Positions 15,714 through 28,370 of a stretch of DNA of 64,000 bases are shown here, piece by piece. Within the stretch, counting starts at the first letter, position 1. Each line of letters starts with the position of its first letter. Origin of the DNA: Alitta virens. Its lineage: Eukaryota; Annelida; Polychaeta; Phyllodocida; Nereididae. The translations under genes and the position numbers were made by a program. The stretch covers positions 22,358,912 to 22,422,911 of the forward strand of contig OW028585.1 of NCBI GenBank assembly GCA_932294295.1, read 5' to 3'. A model generated the notes under the pieces. That model ran no database searches. It saw only the letters and a program-made list of their open reading frames with translations, and was not told the origin of the DNA.

Positions 15714-16624
15714 GATCATGTAGGAGTAGCAGGAATCTTTTCCTGGAGTATTACCCATGCCAAATCAATTTTGTTTGTGTGCAACTACTCAGTAATGCAA
15801 GAAGTCCTAGTTGCAATATGTAAAGATCCAAAGTAACTCTCCTCATAGCATGCCAAATAGAGCCACTGTTGAACCGTTCTTGCTGTCATTGACTCGATGT
15901 GCGCCCAACATCGAACCAATGACGGCAACAACAGGCTAACTTTGGCCAACTGGGCAGCCATCTAATAGCATTGTTCATTCACGAAGTCTAACGTCTTTTG
16001 TTATCTAGAACCATTTGATATTTACAGTAGTAAATATTACACCAAACCAAAGTTCTGGCATTCAAAAGAATATGTAGGCTTAAAAATGTTATTTTGTACA
16101 GATGTAAAGTTATTAGCACAATTTGCTAAAATCGCTTTTCAATAACAAAGCTGAGACCAATCAACATCCTATGCCATAGATGCCATTGTTCCTGGTTAGT
16201 CACCCAAGCCAAATCGCATTGTTTGCATGACTTTTTGGCAATACATAAGGCCCAAGTTGCAATTTGCAAAGATCCAAAATTACTATTCATAGGGCATACC
16301 AAATCAAAAGCTTGATGAGCTCCCAAACATTGAGCCAAGGATGACAACACCAAGCCAAATTTTGCCAATTGGTCAGCCATCTGGCAGCATTGTTACTTCA
16401 AATCAATAACAGTTATGGTAGATTCATTCAGGAAGCTCACATTCAGGTAGTTGCATATGAACTTATGTGCAATGTCAAACTCCATTTGCTTGTGTGCAGG
16501 TCGGTATCATTCTATAAGTTTAAAATCATATGGTGTGGAAGTTACTTCAATCAAAAAAAGTTCAGGCACATTCAGTCCAATGTCATGGTAGGCACTTTGC
16601 TGATTTAGACATTTGTAAAAAAAT

Positions 16625-17061
16625 GTTCCTGGTTAGTCACCCAAGCCAAATCGCATTGTTTGCATGACTTTTTGGCAATACATAAGGCCCAAGTTGCAAT
16701 TTGCAAAGATCCAAAATTACTATTCATATGGCATACCAAATCAAAAGCTTGATGAGCTCACAAACATTGAGCCAAGGATGACAACACCAAGCCAAATTTT
16801 GCCAATTGGTCAGCCATCTGGCAGCATTGTTACTTCAAATCAATAACAGTTATGGTAGATTCATTCAGGAAGCTCACATTCAGGTAGTTGCATATGAACT
16901 TATGTGCAATGTCAAACTCCATTTGCTTGTGTGCAGGTCGGTATCATTCTATAAGTTTAAAATCATATGGTGTGGAAGTTACTTCAATCAAAAAAAGTTC
17001 AGGCACATTCAGTCAAATGTCATGGTAGGCACTTTGATGATTTAGACATTTGTAAAAAAAT
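16625..17061. repeat. 437-bp partial satellite unit, second occurrence
   Basis: Same partial unit and same junction as at 12651, here directly downstream of the SINE-bearing unit. The combination of SINE unit and partial unit helps define a larger repeating block. Confidence 0.88.
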
Positions 17062-18665
17062 GTGTATAATGTCAAACTACATTAGCTTGCGCACAGGGTT
17101 GTTTTTGCATTCTGTATGTCAAAAATCTCATGGGGAAGTAAGCCAAGTCTCAATAAAAACGAAGAAAATGGCAGTAAGATTTTAAAACTTCAAATTCAAT
17201 TTTTTTCAAATGGAAAGTCATAAGCTTTACTAGCCATTCAAATTGTTCATCATATCAAATGATAATGTAGGAGTAGCAGGAATCTTTTCCTGGAGTATTA
17301 CCCATGCCAAATCAATTTTGTTTGTGTGCAACTACTCAGTAATGCAAGAAGTCCTAGTTGCAATATGTAAAGATCCAAAGTAACTCTCCTCATAGCATGC
17401 CAAATAGAGCCACTGTTGAACCGTTCTTGCTGTCATTGACTCGATGTGCGCCCAACATCGAACCAATGACGGCAACAACCGGCTAACTTTGGCCAACTGG
17501 GCAGCCATCTAATAGCATTGTTCATTCACGAAGTCTAACGTCTTTTGTTATCTAGAACCATTTGATATTTACAGTAGTAAATATTTCACCAAACCAAAGT
17601 TCTGGCATTCAAAAGAATATGTAGGCTTAAAAATGTTATTTTGTGCAGATGTAAAGTTATTAGCACAATTTGCTAAAATCGCTTTTCAATAACAAAGCTG
17701 AGACCAATCAACATCCTATGCCATAGATGCCATTGTTCCTGGTTAGTCACCCAAGCCAAATCGCATTGTTTGCATGACTTTTTGGCAATACATAAGGCCC
17801 AAGTTGCAATTTGCAAAGATCCAAAATTACTATTCATATGGCATACCAAATCAAAAGCTTGATGAACTCCCAAACATTGAGCCAAGGATAACAACACCAA
17901 GCCAAATTTTGCCAATTGGTCAGCCATCTGGCAGCATTGTTACTTCAAATCAATAACAGTTATGGTAGATTCATTCAGGAAGCTCACATTCAGGTAGTTG
18001 CATATGAACTTATGTGCAATGTCAAACTCCATTTGCTTGTGTGCAGGTCGGTATCATTCTATAAGTTTAAAATCATATGGTGTGGAAGTTACTTCAATCA
18101 AAAAAAGTTCAGGCACATTCAGTCAAATGTCATGGTAGGCACTTTGATGATTTAGACATTTGTAAAAAAATTTGTATAATGTCAAACTACATTAGCTTGC
18201 GCACAGGGTTGTTTTTGCAATCTGTATGTCAAAAATCTCATGGGGAAGTAAGCCAAGTCTCAATAAAAACGAAGAAAATGGCAGTAAGATTTTAAAACTT
18301 CAAATTCAATTTTTTTCAAATGGAAAGTCATAAGCTTTACTAGCCATTCAAATTGTTCATCATATCAAATGATAATGTAGGAGTAGCAGGAATCTTTTCC
18401 TGGAGTATTACCCATGCCAAATCAATTTTGTTTGTGTGCAACTACTCAGTAATGCAAGAAGTCCTAGTTGCAATATGTAAAGATCCAAAGTAACTCTCCT
18501 CATAGCATGCCAAATAGAGCCACTGTTGAACCGTTCTTGCTGTCATTGACTCGATGTGCGCCCAACATCGAACCAATGACGGCAACAACAGGCTAACTTT
18601 GGCCAACTGGGCAGCCATCTAGTAGCATTGTTCATTCACGAAGTCTAACTTCTTTTGTTATCTAG

Positions 18666-18813
18666 GGTGGGTGGGTGATTAGGGCTTTACGTCCTGTGTT
18701 TCTGCACCAGTTGGGCTAATTAGGACAGGCAGGGACCATGGCAATGAGACGAAGGATGAAACAGCCATCCAACTTAGGCTCGACCGGGAATCGAACCCCG
18801 GACCCAGCGGTTG
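18666..18813 (-). mobile_element. 5'-truncated SINE, independent insertion
   Basis: The same SINE family in a different place in the satellite unit, with its own 13-bp target-site duplication (TTTTGTTATCTAG at 18653-18665 and 18814-18826). It retains the B box but lacks the A-box end, as expected for incomplete reverse transcription. Confidence 0.92.
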
Positions 18814-19120
18814 TTTTGTTATCTAGAACCATTTGATATTTACAGTAGTAAATATTACACCAAACCAAAGTTCTGGCATTCAAAAGAATATGTAGGCTTA
18901 AAAATGTTATTTTGTGCAGATGTAAAGTTATTAGCACAATTTGCTAAAATCGCTTTTCAATAACAAAGCTGAGACCAATCAACATCCTATGCCATAGATG
19001 CCATTGTTCCTGGTTAGTCACCCAAGCCAAATCGCATTGTTTGCATGACTTTTTGGCAATACATAAGGCCCAAGTTGCAATTTGCAAAGATCCAAAATTA
19101 CTATTCATATGGCATGCCAA

Positions 19121-20600
19121 ATCCAGCTAATGTTGAACTGTTTTTGGATTATTAACCCATATGTATACAAAAATTCATGCAAAAAGTTGGGTCAAAAGGT
19201 CAAATGGTCAAAGTCACAGACACTGAAAAGTACTTTAAACATATAAATCTCTAACTGCAGTCCTAATCAACCTTTTTTAATGGAGAAAACAATTATGCAA
19301 AGCACATTCCAAACCCCTAGCCTTATGGAATAGCATGTTGTTCTTAACCTTTTGTTTGAGGCATATATTGACCATGTATCATTAGAAAGTTTGACTATTT
19401 TCTATGACTTTCAGATATTGACTCATTTACGTTCATGACATTCACATATATGTCATTACGACCTTGACATGAACCATTTTCATTTACAATAGCTGTGCCA
19501 TAGCCTATAGGTGAAGATTAGTAATTGATGTATGTCAATTACAGTTTTCTAGTTATTATTATTGTTCGCCACCTAACTTTGATCCTACCGGGTCGAAACT
19601 TGGTGGGTAGGTGCTCTGATATTGTAGTACTTTTGATTGTGCTAATATGTCTTCAAATCTGAGGGGTCTTTTTGATGCTCAGTCATGCAGAAAGGGGTGA
19701 TCCATATAACCTCCTAAAAATCGATTGGTGTCCGAAATCTCAAGAACGCATATGGTGGGAAACAGACGAGCACAGATTTATGTTGTGTTTTGACCAATCC
19801 AGTGCAGCTGAACTTGTGGCAGCGATCAGGTGAAAGGTGGCTGAGGTATGGGGCGTTTAGATTTTGCTATTTACCCAAAAAGCTTTAACCCTTAATAACT
19901 TTTGACTGGGCAGCCCAAATTGGACCATCTTTGAATCATATATAGTAATTGGATAGTTAAACATAACACATCAATACAAATGACCTTGGGTCAAAGGTCA
20001 ATGTCCCAGGTGACCTCAAAGTTACAAATTTAAAATGGCTGTATCTCCCTTACTTTTAATCAATGAGTGTCTAGCAAAGTGTCATGATATGATGTAACAG
20101 AGGGCTTTTAGAGTATTATGGAATATATGACCTTGATGCAAGTAAAGGTCAAAATTCAAGGTCAAATGTGAAAAACTAGCAATTTTGACATTTCAGATGA
20201 CCTCTGGTTATAGATCAAGGTCACAGATGATCTTGACCTTCAGCCAGAGGTTGCATACACAAAATTTTGAAGTAAACCCCCTGATGAGGCTTTTAAGATA
20301 TTCTGGTATTCGTAGCAAGGTACACAACTTCCTGGCTATTGAATATCTACCTGACCAGTGTTTTTGAGGAGTAAATGTGTAATAAGGAACTGGTATTTAT
20401 TTTACTCAACTACGAATATTTCATTCATCTTTTTTATTTATTCCGGTACTCATTATTCAAAGGTATCGTAGTCAATTACATAGTATTTTCATTGATCTCT
20501 CTCCATCTCACGTCTCATGTCATATTACTCGTCTACAAACATGACTACACTACGGTATGGTGAATGATTTCTATTTCTTCCTTTGGAACAGAGTGGAGTC
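19121..20600. other. Non-satellite spacer, dispersed-repeat-like
   Basis: No convincing coding region. From about 19190 to 20245 the sequence is unusually rich in AGGTCA-type hexamers on both strands, including GGGTCAAAGGTCA near 19988 and TCAAGGTCA near 20155 and 20213. The stretch at 19565-19620, with CCTACCGGGTCGAAACTTGG, reads like part of a dispersed repeat. The first words after 19110 (GCCAAATCCAGCTAATGTTGAAC) still resemble a diverged satellite half-unit. Confidence 0.6.
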
Positions 20601-21636
20601 TAGTTATTAATGTTTTTTGATGAAAATCACATGCTGTATAACTAGCATTTTCCTCAGTTTCACTGATCTTAAAAATCAAGACCACATTACAGCTTGATCA
20701 AACTCGCTCTATGGGCTAGTATTTTGACATATTCATTATTATTGTTTTTTGATGAAAATCACATGCTGTATAACTAGCATTTATCCTAGTTCCACTGACT
20801 TTAGAAATCAAGACCACATTACAACCTAATGACACTCACTCTTTGGCCTAATATTTTCTTCACATATTCATTATTGTAGCTTTTTGATGAAAATCACATG
20901 CCATATAACTAGCATTTTCCTCAGTTTCACTGATTTTAAAAATCAAGACCACATTATAACTCGATAAAGCTCACTATGGGCTAGTATTTTCTTGACATAT
21001 TCATTATTTTTGTTTTTTGATGAAAATCACATGCTGTATAACTAGCATTTTCCTCAGCTTTACTGATTTTAAAAATCAAGACTAAATTACCAGTTGATTA
21101 AACTCACTGTGGGCTAGTATTTTCTTCACATATTCATTATTATAGCTGTTTGATGAAAATCACATGCCATATAACTAGCATTTTCCTAGTTTTACTGATT
21201 TGAAAAATAAAGACCACATTACAACTCGATAAAGCTCACTATGGGCTAGTATTTTGTTGGCATTTTCATTATTATTGTTTTTGATGAAATCACATGCCGT
21301 ATAACTAGAATTTTCCCTAGTTTTACTGATTTTAAAAATAAAGACCACATTACAACGCGATAAAGCTCACTATGGGCTAGTAATTTCTTGACATATTTAT
21401 TATTATTGCTTTTAGATGAAAATCACATGCCATATAACTAGCATTTTCATAGTTTTACTGATTTAAAAAATCAAGACCACATTACAACTCGATAAAGCTC
21501 ACTATGGGCTAGTATTTTCTTGGCATTTTCATAATTATTGCTTTTGATGAAATCACATGCCGTATAACTAGAATTTTCCCTAGTTTTACTGATTTAAAAA
21601 ATAAAGACCACATTACAACTCGATAAAGCTCATAAT

Positions 21637-21829
21637 GGGTGGGTGGGTGGGTGATTAGGGCTTTTCGTCCTGTATTTCTGCACCATTTGGGCTAATTAGG
21701 ACAGGCAGGGACCATGGCAATGAGACGAAGGATGAAACAGCTATCCAACTTAGGCTCGACAGGGAATCGAAAACCGGGACCCATAGGTTGGAAGCCCAGA
21801 GCGCTACCTCTGAGCTAGGCCCCCACCCT
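21637..21829 (-). mobile_element. tRNA-derived SINE in 133-bp satellite
   Basis: Full-length copy with GGGT repeats at its plus-strand left end and a degenerate B box. It is flanked by imperfect duplications of satellite sequence (AGCTCATAAT before, AGCTCACTAT after). Confidence 0.88.
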
Positions 21830-23249
21830 TTAGCTCACTATGGGCTAGTATTTTCTTGACATATTCATTATTATAGCTTTTTGATGAAATCACATGCTGT
21901 ATAACTAGCATTTTCCTTAGTTTCACGGATTTAAAATTCAAGACCACATTACAACTTGATACTCTATGGGCTAGTATTTTCTTAGCATATTAATTATTAT
22001 TCCCTTGTTTCACTGATTTTAACAATCAAGACCACATTACAACCTTATGACACTCATTGTAGGGCTAGTATTTTCTTGGCATATTCATTATTACGGCTTT
22101 TTGATGAAAATCACATGCCGTATAACTGGCAATTTCCCCAGTTTCACTGATCTCAAAAATCAAGACCACATTACAGCTTGATCAAACTCGCTCTATGGGC
22201 TAGTATTTTGACGTATTCATTATTATTGTTTTTTGATGAAAATCACATGCTGTATAACTAGCATTTATCCTAGTTCCACTGACTTTAGAAATCAAGACCA
22301 CATTACAACCTGATGACACTCACTCTATGGCCTAGTATTTTCTTGACATTCATTATTATTGCTTTTTGATGAAAATCACATGCCGTATAACTAGCATTTT
22401 CCTTAGTTTCACTGATTTTAAAAATCAAGACCACATTATAACTCGATAAAGCTCACTATGGGCTAGTATTTTCTTGACATATTCATTATTTTAGTTTTTT
22501 GATGAAAATCACATGCCATATAACTATCATTTTCCTAGTTTTACTGATTTGAAAAATCAAGACCACATTATAACTCGATAAAGCTCACTGTGGGCTAGTA
22601 TTTTCTTCACGTATTCATTATGATAGCTTTTTGATGAAAATCACATACCATATAACTAGCATTTTCCTAGTTTTACTGATTTGAAAAATCAAGACCACAT
22701 TACAACTCGATAAAGCTCACTATGCGCTAGTATTTTGTTGGCATTTTCATTATTATTGCTTTGCTGAAATCATATGCCGTATAACTAGAATTTTCCTTAG
22801 TTTCACTGATTTTAAAAATCAAGACCACATTATAACTGGATAAAGCTCACTATGGGCTAGTATTTTCTTGACATATTCATTATTTTTGTTTTTTGATGAA
22901 AATCACATGCCGTATAACTAGCATTTTCCTCAGCTTTACTGATTTTAAAAATCAAGACTAAATTACCAGTTGATTAAACTCACTGTGGGCTAGTATTTTC
23001 TTCACGTATTCATTCTTATAGCATTTTGATGAAAATCACATGTCATATAACTAGCATTTTCCTAGTTTTACTGATTTGAAAAATCAAGACCACATTACAA
23101 CTCGATAAAGCTCACTATGGGTTAGTATTTTCTTGGCATTTTCATTATTATTGCTTTTGCTGAAATCACATGCCGTATAACTAGAATTTTCCCTAGTTTT
23201 ACTGATTTTAAAAATAAAGATCACATTACAACTCAATAAAGCTCATAAT

Positions 23250-23350
23250 GGGTGGGTGGGTGATTAGGGCTTTTCGTCCTGTATTTCTGCACCATTTGGG
23301 CTAATTAGGACAGGCAGGAACCATGGCAATGAGACGAAGGATGAAACAGC
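23250..23350 (-). mobile_element. SINE tail fragment fused to satellite
   Basis: Only the 3' body and GGGT/CACC tail remain; the tRNA head is gone. The element stops inside AACAGC and continues directly into satellite sequence CTAATGACACTCAC. The same break is seen at 24633, so the deletion happened once and was then duplicated. Confidence 0.85.
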
Positions 23351-24521
23351 CTAATGACACTCACTCTATGGCCTAGTATTTTCTTCACATATTCATTATT
23401 ATAGCTTTTTGATGAAAATCACATGCCGTATAACTAGCATTTTCCTTAGTTTCACTGATTTTAAAAATCAAGACCACATTATAACTCGATAAAGTTCACT
23501 ATGGGCTAGTATTTTCTTGACATATTCATTATTTTTGTTTTTTGATGAAAATCACATGCCGTATAACTAGCATTTTCCTCAGCTTTACTGATTTTAAAAA
23601 TCAAGACTAAATTACCAGTTGATTAAACTCACTGTGGGCTAGTATTTTCTTCACATATTCATTATTATTCCCTTGTTTCACTGATTTTAACAATCAAGAC
23701 CATATTACAACCTGATGACACTCACTCTATGGCCTAGTATTTTCTTGACATATTCATTATTTTTGTTTTTGATGAAAATCACATGCTGTATAACTAGCAT
23801 TTTCCTCAGCTTTACTGATTTTAAAAATCAAGACTAAATTACCAGTTGATTAAACTCACTGTGGGCTAGTATTTTCTTCACATATTCATTATTATAGCTT
23901 TTTGATGAAAATCACATGCCATATAACTAGCATTTTCCTAGTTTTACTGATTTAAAAAATCAAGACCACATTACAACTTGATAAAGCTCACTATGCGCTA
24001 GTATTTTCTTGGCATTTTCATTATTATTGCTTTTGCTGAAATCACATGCCGTATAACTAGAATTTTCCTTAGTTTCACTGATTTTAAAAATCAAGACCAC
24101 ATTATAACTGGATAAAGCTCACTATGGGCTAGTATTTTCTTGACATATTCATTATTTTTGTTTTTTGATGAAAATCACATGCCGTATAACTAGCATTTTC
24201 CTCAGCTTTACTGATTTTAAAAATCAAGACTAAATTACCAGTTGATTAAACTCACTGTGGGCTAGTATTTTCTTCACGTATTCATTATTATAGCTTTTTG
24301 ATGAAAATCACATGTCATATAACTAGCATTTTCCTAGTTTTACTGATTTGAAAAATCAAGACCACATTACAACTCGATAAAGCTCACTATGGGTTAGTAT
24401 TTTCTTGGCATTTTCATTATTATTGCTTTTGCTGAAATCACATGCCGTATAACTAGAATTTTCCCTAGTTTTACTGATTTTAAAAATAAAGATCACATTA
24501 CAACTCAATAAAGCTCATAAT

Positions 24522-24634
24522 GGGTGGGTGGGTGGGTGGGTGGGTGATTAGGGCTTTTCGTCCTGTATTTCTGCACCATTTGGGCTAATTAGGACAGGCA
24601 GGGACGATGGCAATGAGACAAAGGATGAAACAGC
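24522..24634 (-). mobile_element. Duplicated SINE tail fragment
   Basis: Same truncated SINE and same junction to satellite as at 23350, about 1.27 kb further on, but with a longer GGGT run. It marks a higher-order repeat within the 133-bp array. Confidence 0.85.
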
Positions 24635-25219
24635 CTAATGACACTCACTCTATGGCCTAGTATTTTCTTCACATATTCATTATTATAGCTTTTTGATGAA
24701 AATCACATGCCATATAACTAGCATTTTCCTTAGTTTCACTGATTTTAAAAATCAAGACCACATTATAACTCGATAAAGCTCACTATGGGCTAGTATTTTC
24801 TTGACATATTCATTATTTTTGTTTTTTGATGAAAATCACATGCCGTATAACTAGCATTTTCCTCAGCTTTATTGATTTTAAAAATCAAGACTAAATTACC
24901 AGTTGATTAAACTCACTGTGGGCTAGTATTTTCTTCACATATTCATTATTATTCCCTTGTTTCACTGATTTTAACAATCAAGACCACATTACAACCTTAT
25001 GACACTCATTGTAGGGCTAGTATTTTCTTGGCATATTCATTATTACTGCTTTTTGATGAAAATCACATGCCGTATAACTGGCAATTTCCCCAGTTTCACT
25101 GATCTTAAAAATCAAGACCACATTACAGCTTGATGAAACTCACTCTATGGGCTAATAATTTCTTGTCATATTCATTATTATTGCTTTTTGATGAAAATCA
25201 CATGCCTTATAACTAGTAA

Positions 25220-25984
25220 TGAGTCCACACAATGATATATTTTCAATCAACGTTTATTATACGCAAAAATTCAGTGATTCTACAAATTATCAAAGGGCAC
25301 AGAAAAAGAAAACCCACAAACTCTATTTCTTGACCTATCAATGTTATGACTTAATACACTTAATACATATAAATTAATCAATTGTATAACCAAAGTCCTG
25401 AAGGCAATTAGAAAATAATACAAATACATGAAACACAAATTGACAACACTTAATCAACAAAATTATCATTGATCATTTATACACACAAGTCTTGCCCATC
25501 ACATGAGCAAAGACTCAAATTGACCATGTATGCATGACTAAGGACTAATGACTATTTGACCTATAACATGAATAGAAATCAAATCATTAAATTATTGAAA
25601 TCATAACTTTGACATGTAATATTAGGCACATATCATTATCAGAAAAGATACCTGTCAGCTGATAGATGAACATTAACTAGCAAAGAAATTAGTATAAATA
25701 TAAGCAAACTACACTCAATCTTGTACAATCATGATTAATCGTTAAACTACCAGCAATGATCAAACAAATTAAGTACATACCATAGAGCAGATGACATATT
25801 TGTTTCAGTCTTAAACAGTGTCTTGACCCATTACTTTCATGGTAGTGAGTGGCAAATTAAAATTTTGCATCTCACTCATGAGTGACACTTGGCATACTCA
25901 GTGACACTTGGCCAGCTAATTAGTACATGGGCTATTCTTAGCACATCAGCATGGCTAGAAATTGTAAACACAAGACAGTTTACA
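25220..25984 (-). repeat. BEL/Pao 3' LTR
   Basis: Matches 32276-33107 over its length with substitutions and two larger gaps. On the minus strand it starts TGTAAACTG and ends TGGACTCA. A TATA-like AT-rich stretch lies near 25691-25705, and an AATAAA polyadenylation-type signal reads on the minus strand near 25250-25257. Confidence 0.93.
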
Positions 25985-26094
25985 ACACTCCTCCTTATTT
26001 GATGACTACCATTTAAATACAAACAATGATATCATAAATACAATACAATTCAAGAAGAACACTGACAATTATTCTCACACCCCTTTAAATAACA

Positions 26095-26760
26095 TTATTT
26101 ACAACCTTCAAATAATGCAATCTTTGTAATTGGACAAGTCAGAGTGCTACATTTTGTGCGCAATTTTACAGACCTAATTAGACCATCTTTGCTCTTGTTC
26201 ACATCTACCAATAACCCTATTGGCCATATACCTCGTTGGGTGTTTTCATCAGCGATGAGAACAAGATCACCCAACATTTCTTGTCTGTAACCATCTGTTT
26301 CTGCGCTACTGGTCAGGAATATACTATCCCAACCACCTCTGCAAAAACAAATTAGCACGATGATGTACTGAGCGCCATCGTCTGTTGTACAAATCAGCTT
26401 CTACAAATAAACCAGCTGGTACATGAGGTAAAGCACAAAATAGGAAAAGGTGATTTGGAGTGAGTTGGGCAGGGTCATTGACATCATGACTGACTTTAGT
26501 GATGGGTCTGCTATTGACTATGGCTTCAATTTCACACAAAAGTGCCAAAGATTCGTCTGAAAATGTATATGTTGGAGGTAACAATCCATTCATCACTTTT
26601 CTCAATGTACGAATCACGTGTTCCCAAACTCAACCCATATGTGAGGCGCTAGGGGGAATAAAAACCCAATCAAATCCTGAGTACCTCAACAATCTATCAT
26701 CAACAATCTGACTCAAGCTCTTCTGATGCTCTGATTTACCACCAACAAAATAATATAACA
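26095..26760 (-). pseudogene. BEL/Pao integrase C-terminal part and DUF5641-like domain
   Basis: Two overlapping minus-strand reading frames. The first (about 26760-26324) contains FVGGKSE, then ASHMG with a TGA stop where a glycine is expected, VWEHVIRTL, and CEIEAIVNSRP, the usual end of the BEL integrase core, followed by LTPNHL. The second (26358-26095) contains GDLVLIADENTQRGIWP and LIRSVKLRTK, the pattern of the DUF5641 domain that ends BEL/Pao polyproteins. The frame changes at about 26330. The first half of the integrase lies at 28370-29022, separated by foreign sequence. Recognition is from family patterns; no search was run. Confidence 0.9.
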
Positions 26761-26764
26761 ATAA

Positions 26765-28370
26765 GATCTAACAGACAATGGCGTGTGCATTCAACTGGAA
26801 TGATCAGGATTCGGCCTAGACTGTGTTATGCAATGGCAATTAGGTCGGATGAGACATTAAATTGGTGGTCCCTTGCACTGAGTGTCTATGCTGAGGAAGG
26901 TGAAAGATCCCATCCATGTGATAAATGTGTAACATTGGTGGACAACTTTCTCACACCTCATCAATCAACCCTGGCTAGCGGAAAGAACTTGCCTTAGAGG
27001 GCTGTACTTCCCATATCTATCTATTTATCCTAGAGCAGTCCCGTAACCATGCGAACATTTGTTTGCATTGATTACACTGGGGGTCATCAAAATTGGCAAG
27101 GTCATCGAAATTTCGCCACCATCGATAATCGTAATTTTTCAATTAGTGACTAAACTAGTTCATATAAATGACAATGTCATAACACGTCAACAAACATTTT
27201 TAGAAGTGCTTGTGATAGGTTTATTCAGGGTGGCGAATTTCAATGACCCTGACTAAATTCGATGACCCTGAGAGTAAATTAATTTAAATGAGAATAAATT
27301 TTTTTTAATCAATCATACCATCTTTACTTAATGTCATCAAACTTCAGCTTTCGTTATTAATTATCAAGCAATGCTCATGGCATTATTTAGCACTTCTTAC
27401 TGAATTTTGTCTATATCATCCTCAAAATATTAACTAATTTCTCAATGGCAAGGCAATTAATGTGGTTCTGTAAATAATTTCCAGTGTGTCAGCAATGTCA
27501 TATTACACACTATACAAATTTGTATGGGTTTGGAGGGATGTAGGCCATAGTGCACCTTGAATTTAGTATCAAAGCACTTCAGTGAACTCAAAAGCTTAAT
27601 CAGTGAAATAGTTCTGCTAGAGAAATGGTCAAAGATTTCACAAGGCTGTTTGCCAATTTTCCTCCCATGTGTCAGGCATATTTCATCTACATGTTTGAAT
27701 CCCTTTCCGAAACATATTAGACCAAGACTGTAAAAATACCAGACTGCAAATGTACAAGTGATAAGTTCTCAGCTTTATGTGGTTGAAAACAATTCCAGAA
27801 GAAAAAGTTTAGATATTTTAAAAGTGGTACACCAGACTGAAAGACTGACTACTCAAAAGGCATCGCATGACACATGTGCAAAGAGAATAAGGTTATAATT
27901 TGAATTTTAAAGAAAAGCCCAAAATTATGATTTAGATGTAAAGTTATCACACAGATAGCATGTAAATTGCAATGCAGGCCCTGTATTGCCAAAATCAGGC
28001 CAACTTGGGCGCAAAGTTGGTCTGACAGTGACAACAACAGAACTGTGTCAGGCTAATTTGACACTGCTATCTGGGTATCCCTACTTATTTACAAAACCAA
28101 AACTAAAATAAGGCCAAGATTTTGCATTTGAGTGTTAGCTGTATTTGCATTCAGGTCACCTTCAAGGGAAATAATAGTCCCAAACTGCAAATTGATATGG
28201 TAACATCATAGGATCTTAGCTTCATGTACTTTCAAAGAACTTAGTTTCTAGATAAAGGCTAAATTATTCACACACATTGTATCACCCTTGCCACATGGAG
28301 GCCCAGAGCTTTCAAGGCCATCCAATAAGAGTAAAGGCTCGATCAATAAAAACAGTATGCTGTGCATAAG
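26765..28370. other. ~1.6-kb foreign segment inside BEL integrase
   Basis: The integrase reads VWSDNG up to about 28370 and resumes with FVGG near 26755, adjacent positions in the family, so about 1.6 kb has been inserted. The segment holds only short ORFs with no recognisable product. Its ends are weakly inverted: GACAATGGC..TGCA occurs on the plus strand near 26773 and on the minus strand near 28370. It may be a non-autonomous DNA transposon; exact borders are uncertain. Confidence 0.6.

Larger units (their letters stand above)
1..19120. repeat. 1110-bp satellite array with higher-order structure
   Basis: Near-identical copies recur every 1110 bp; base 1 corresponds to base 1111, so the array continues beyond the left edge. 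Copies differ by a few percent or less. Some intervals are 1317 bp (1110 plus a 207-bp SINE insertion) and some 1547 bp (1110 plus a 437-bp partial unit). The last copy is broken near 19110, where similarity stops within the unit. Short ORFs of 60-93 codons recur in every unit on both strands, but copy-to-copy changes fall freely at amino-acid-changing positions, so I do not call them genes. Each unit contains two diverged halves, starting for example near 254 and 703, sharing words such as AAAGATCCAAA, GCCAAAT and CAGCCATCT in the same order. Confidence 0.97.
20600..25219. repeat. ~133-bp satellite array
   Basis: Units of about 120-135 bp recur, recognisable by TGATGAAAATCACATG, TATAACTAGCATTTTCC, the near-palindrome TGATTTTAAAAATCA, AAGACCACATTACAAC and GGGCTAGTATTTTCTT. 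The first clear unit starts near 20619. Units are more diverged than in the 1110-bp array. Three SINE-derived segments interrupt it, and a block of about 1.27 kb containing a truncated SINE is itself duplicated. The array is split at 25219 by a BEL element and resumes at 33113. Confidence 0.95.

Noticed and set aside
638..18937. Recurrent 60-93-codon ORFs in every 1110-bp unit
   Set aside because: They occur on both strands and overlap; changes between copies alter amino acids freely, and no start context or domain supports a gene. They are by-products of the satellite.
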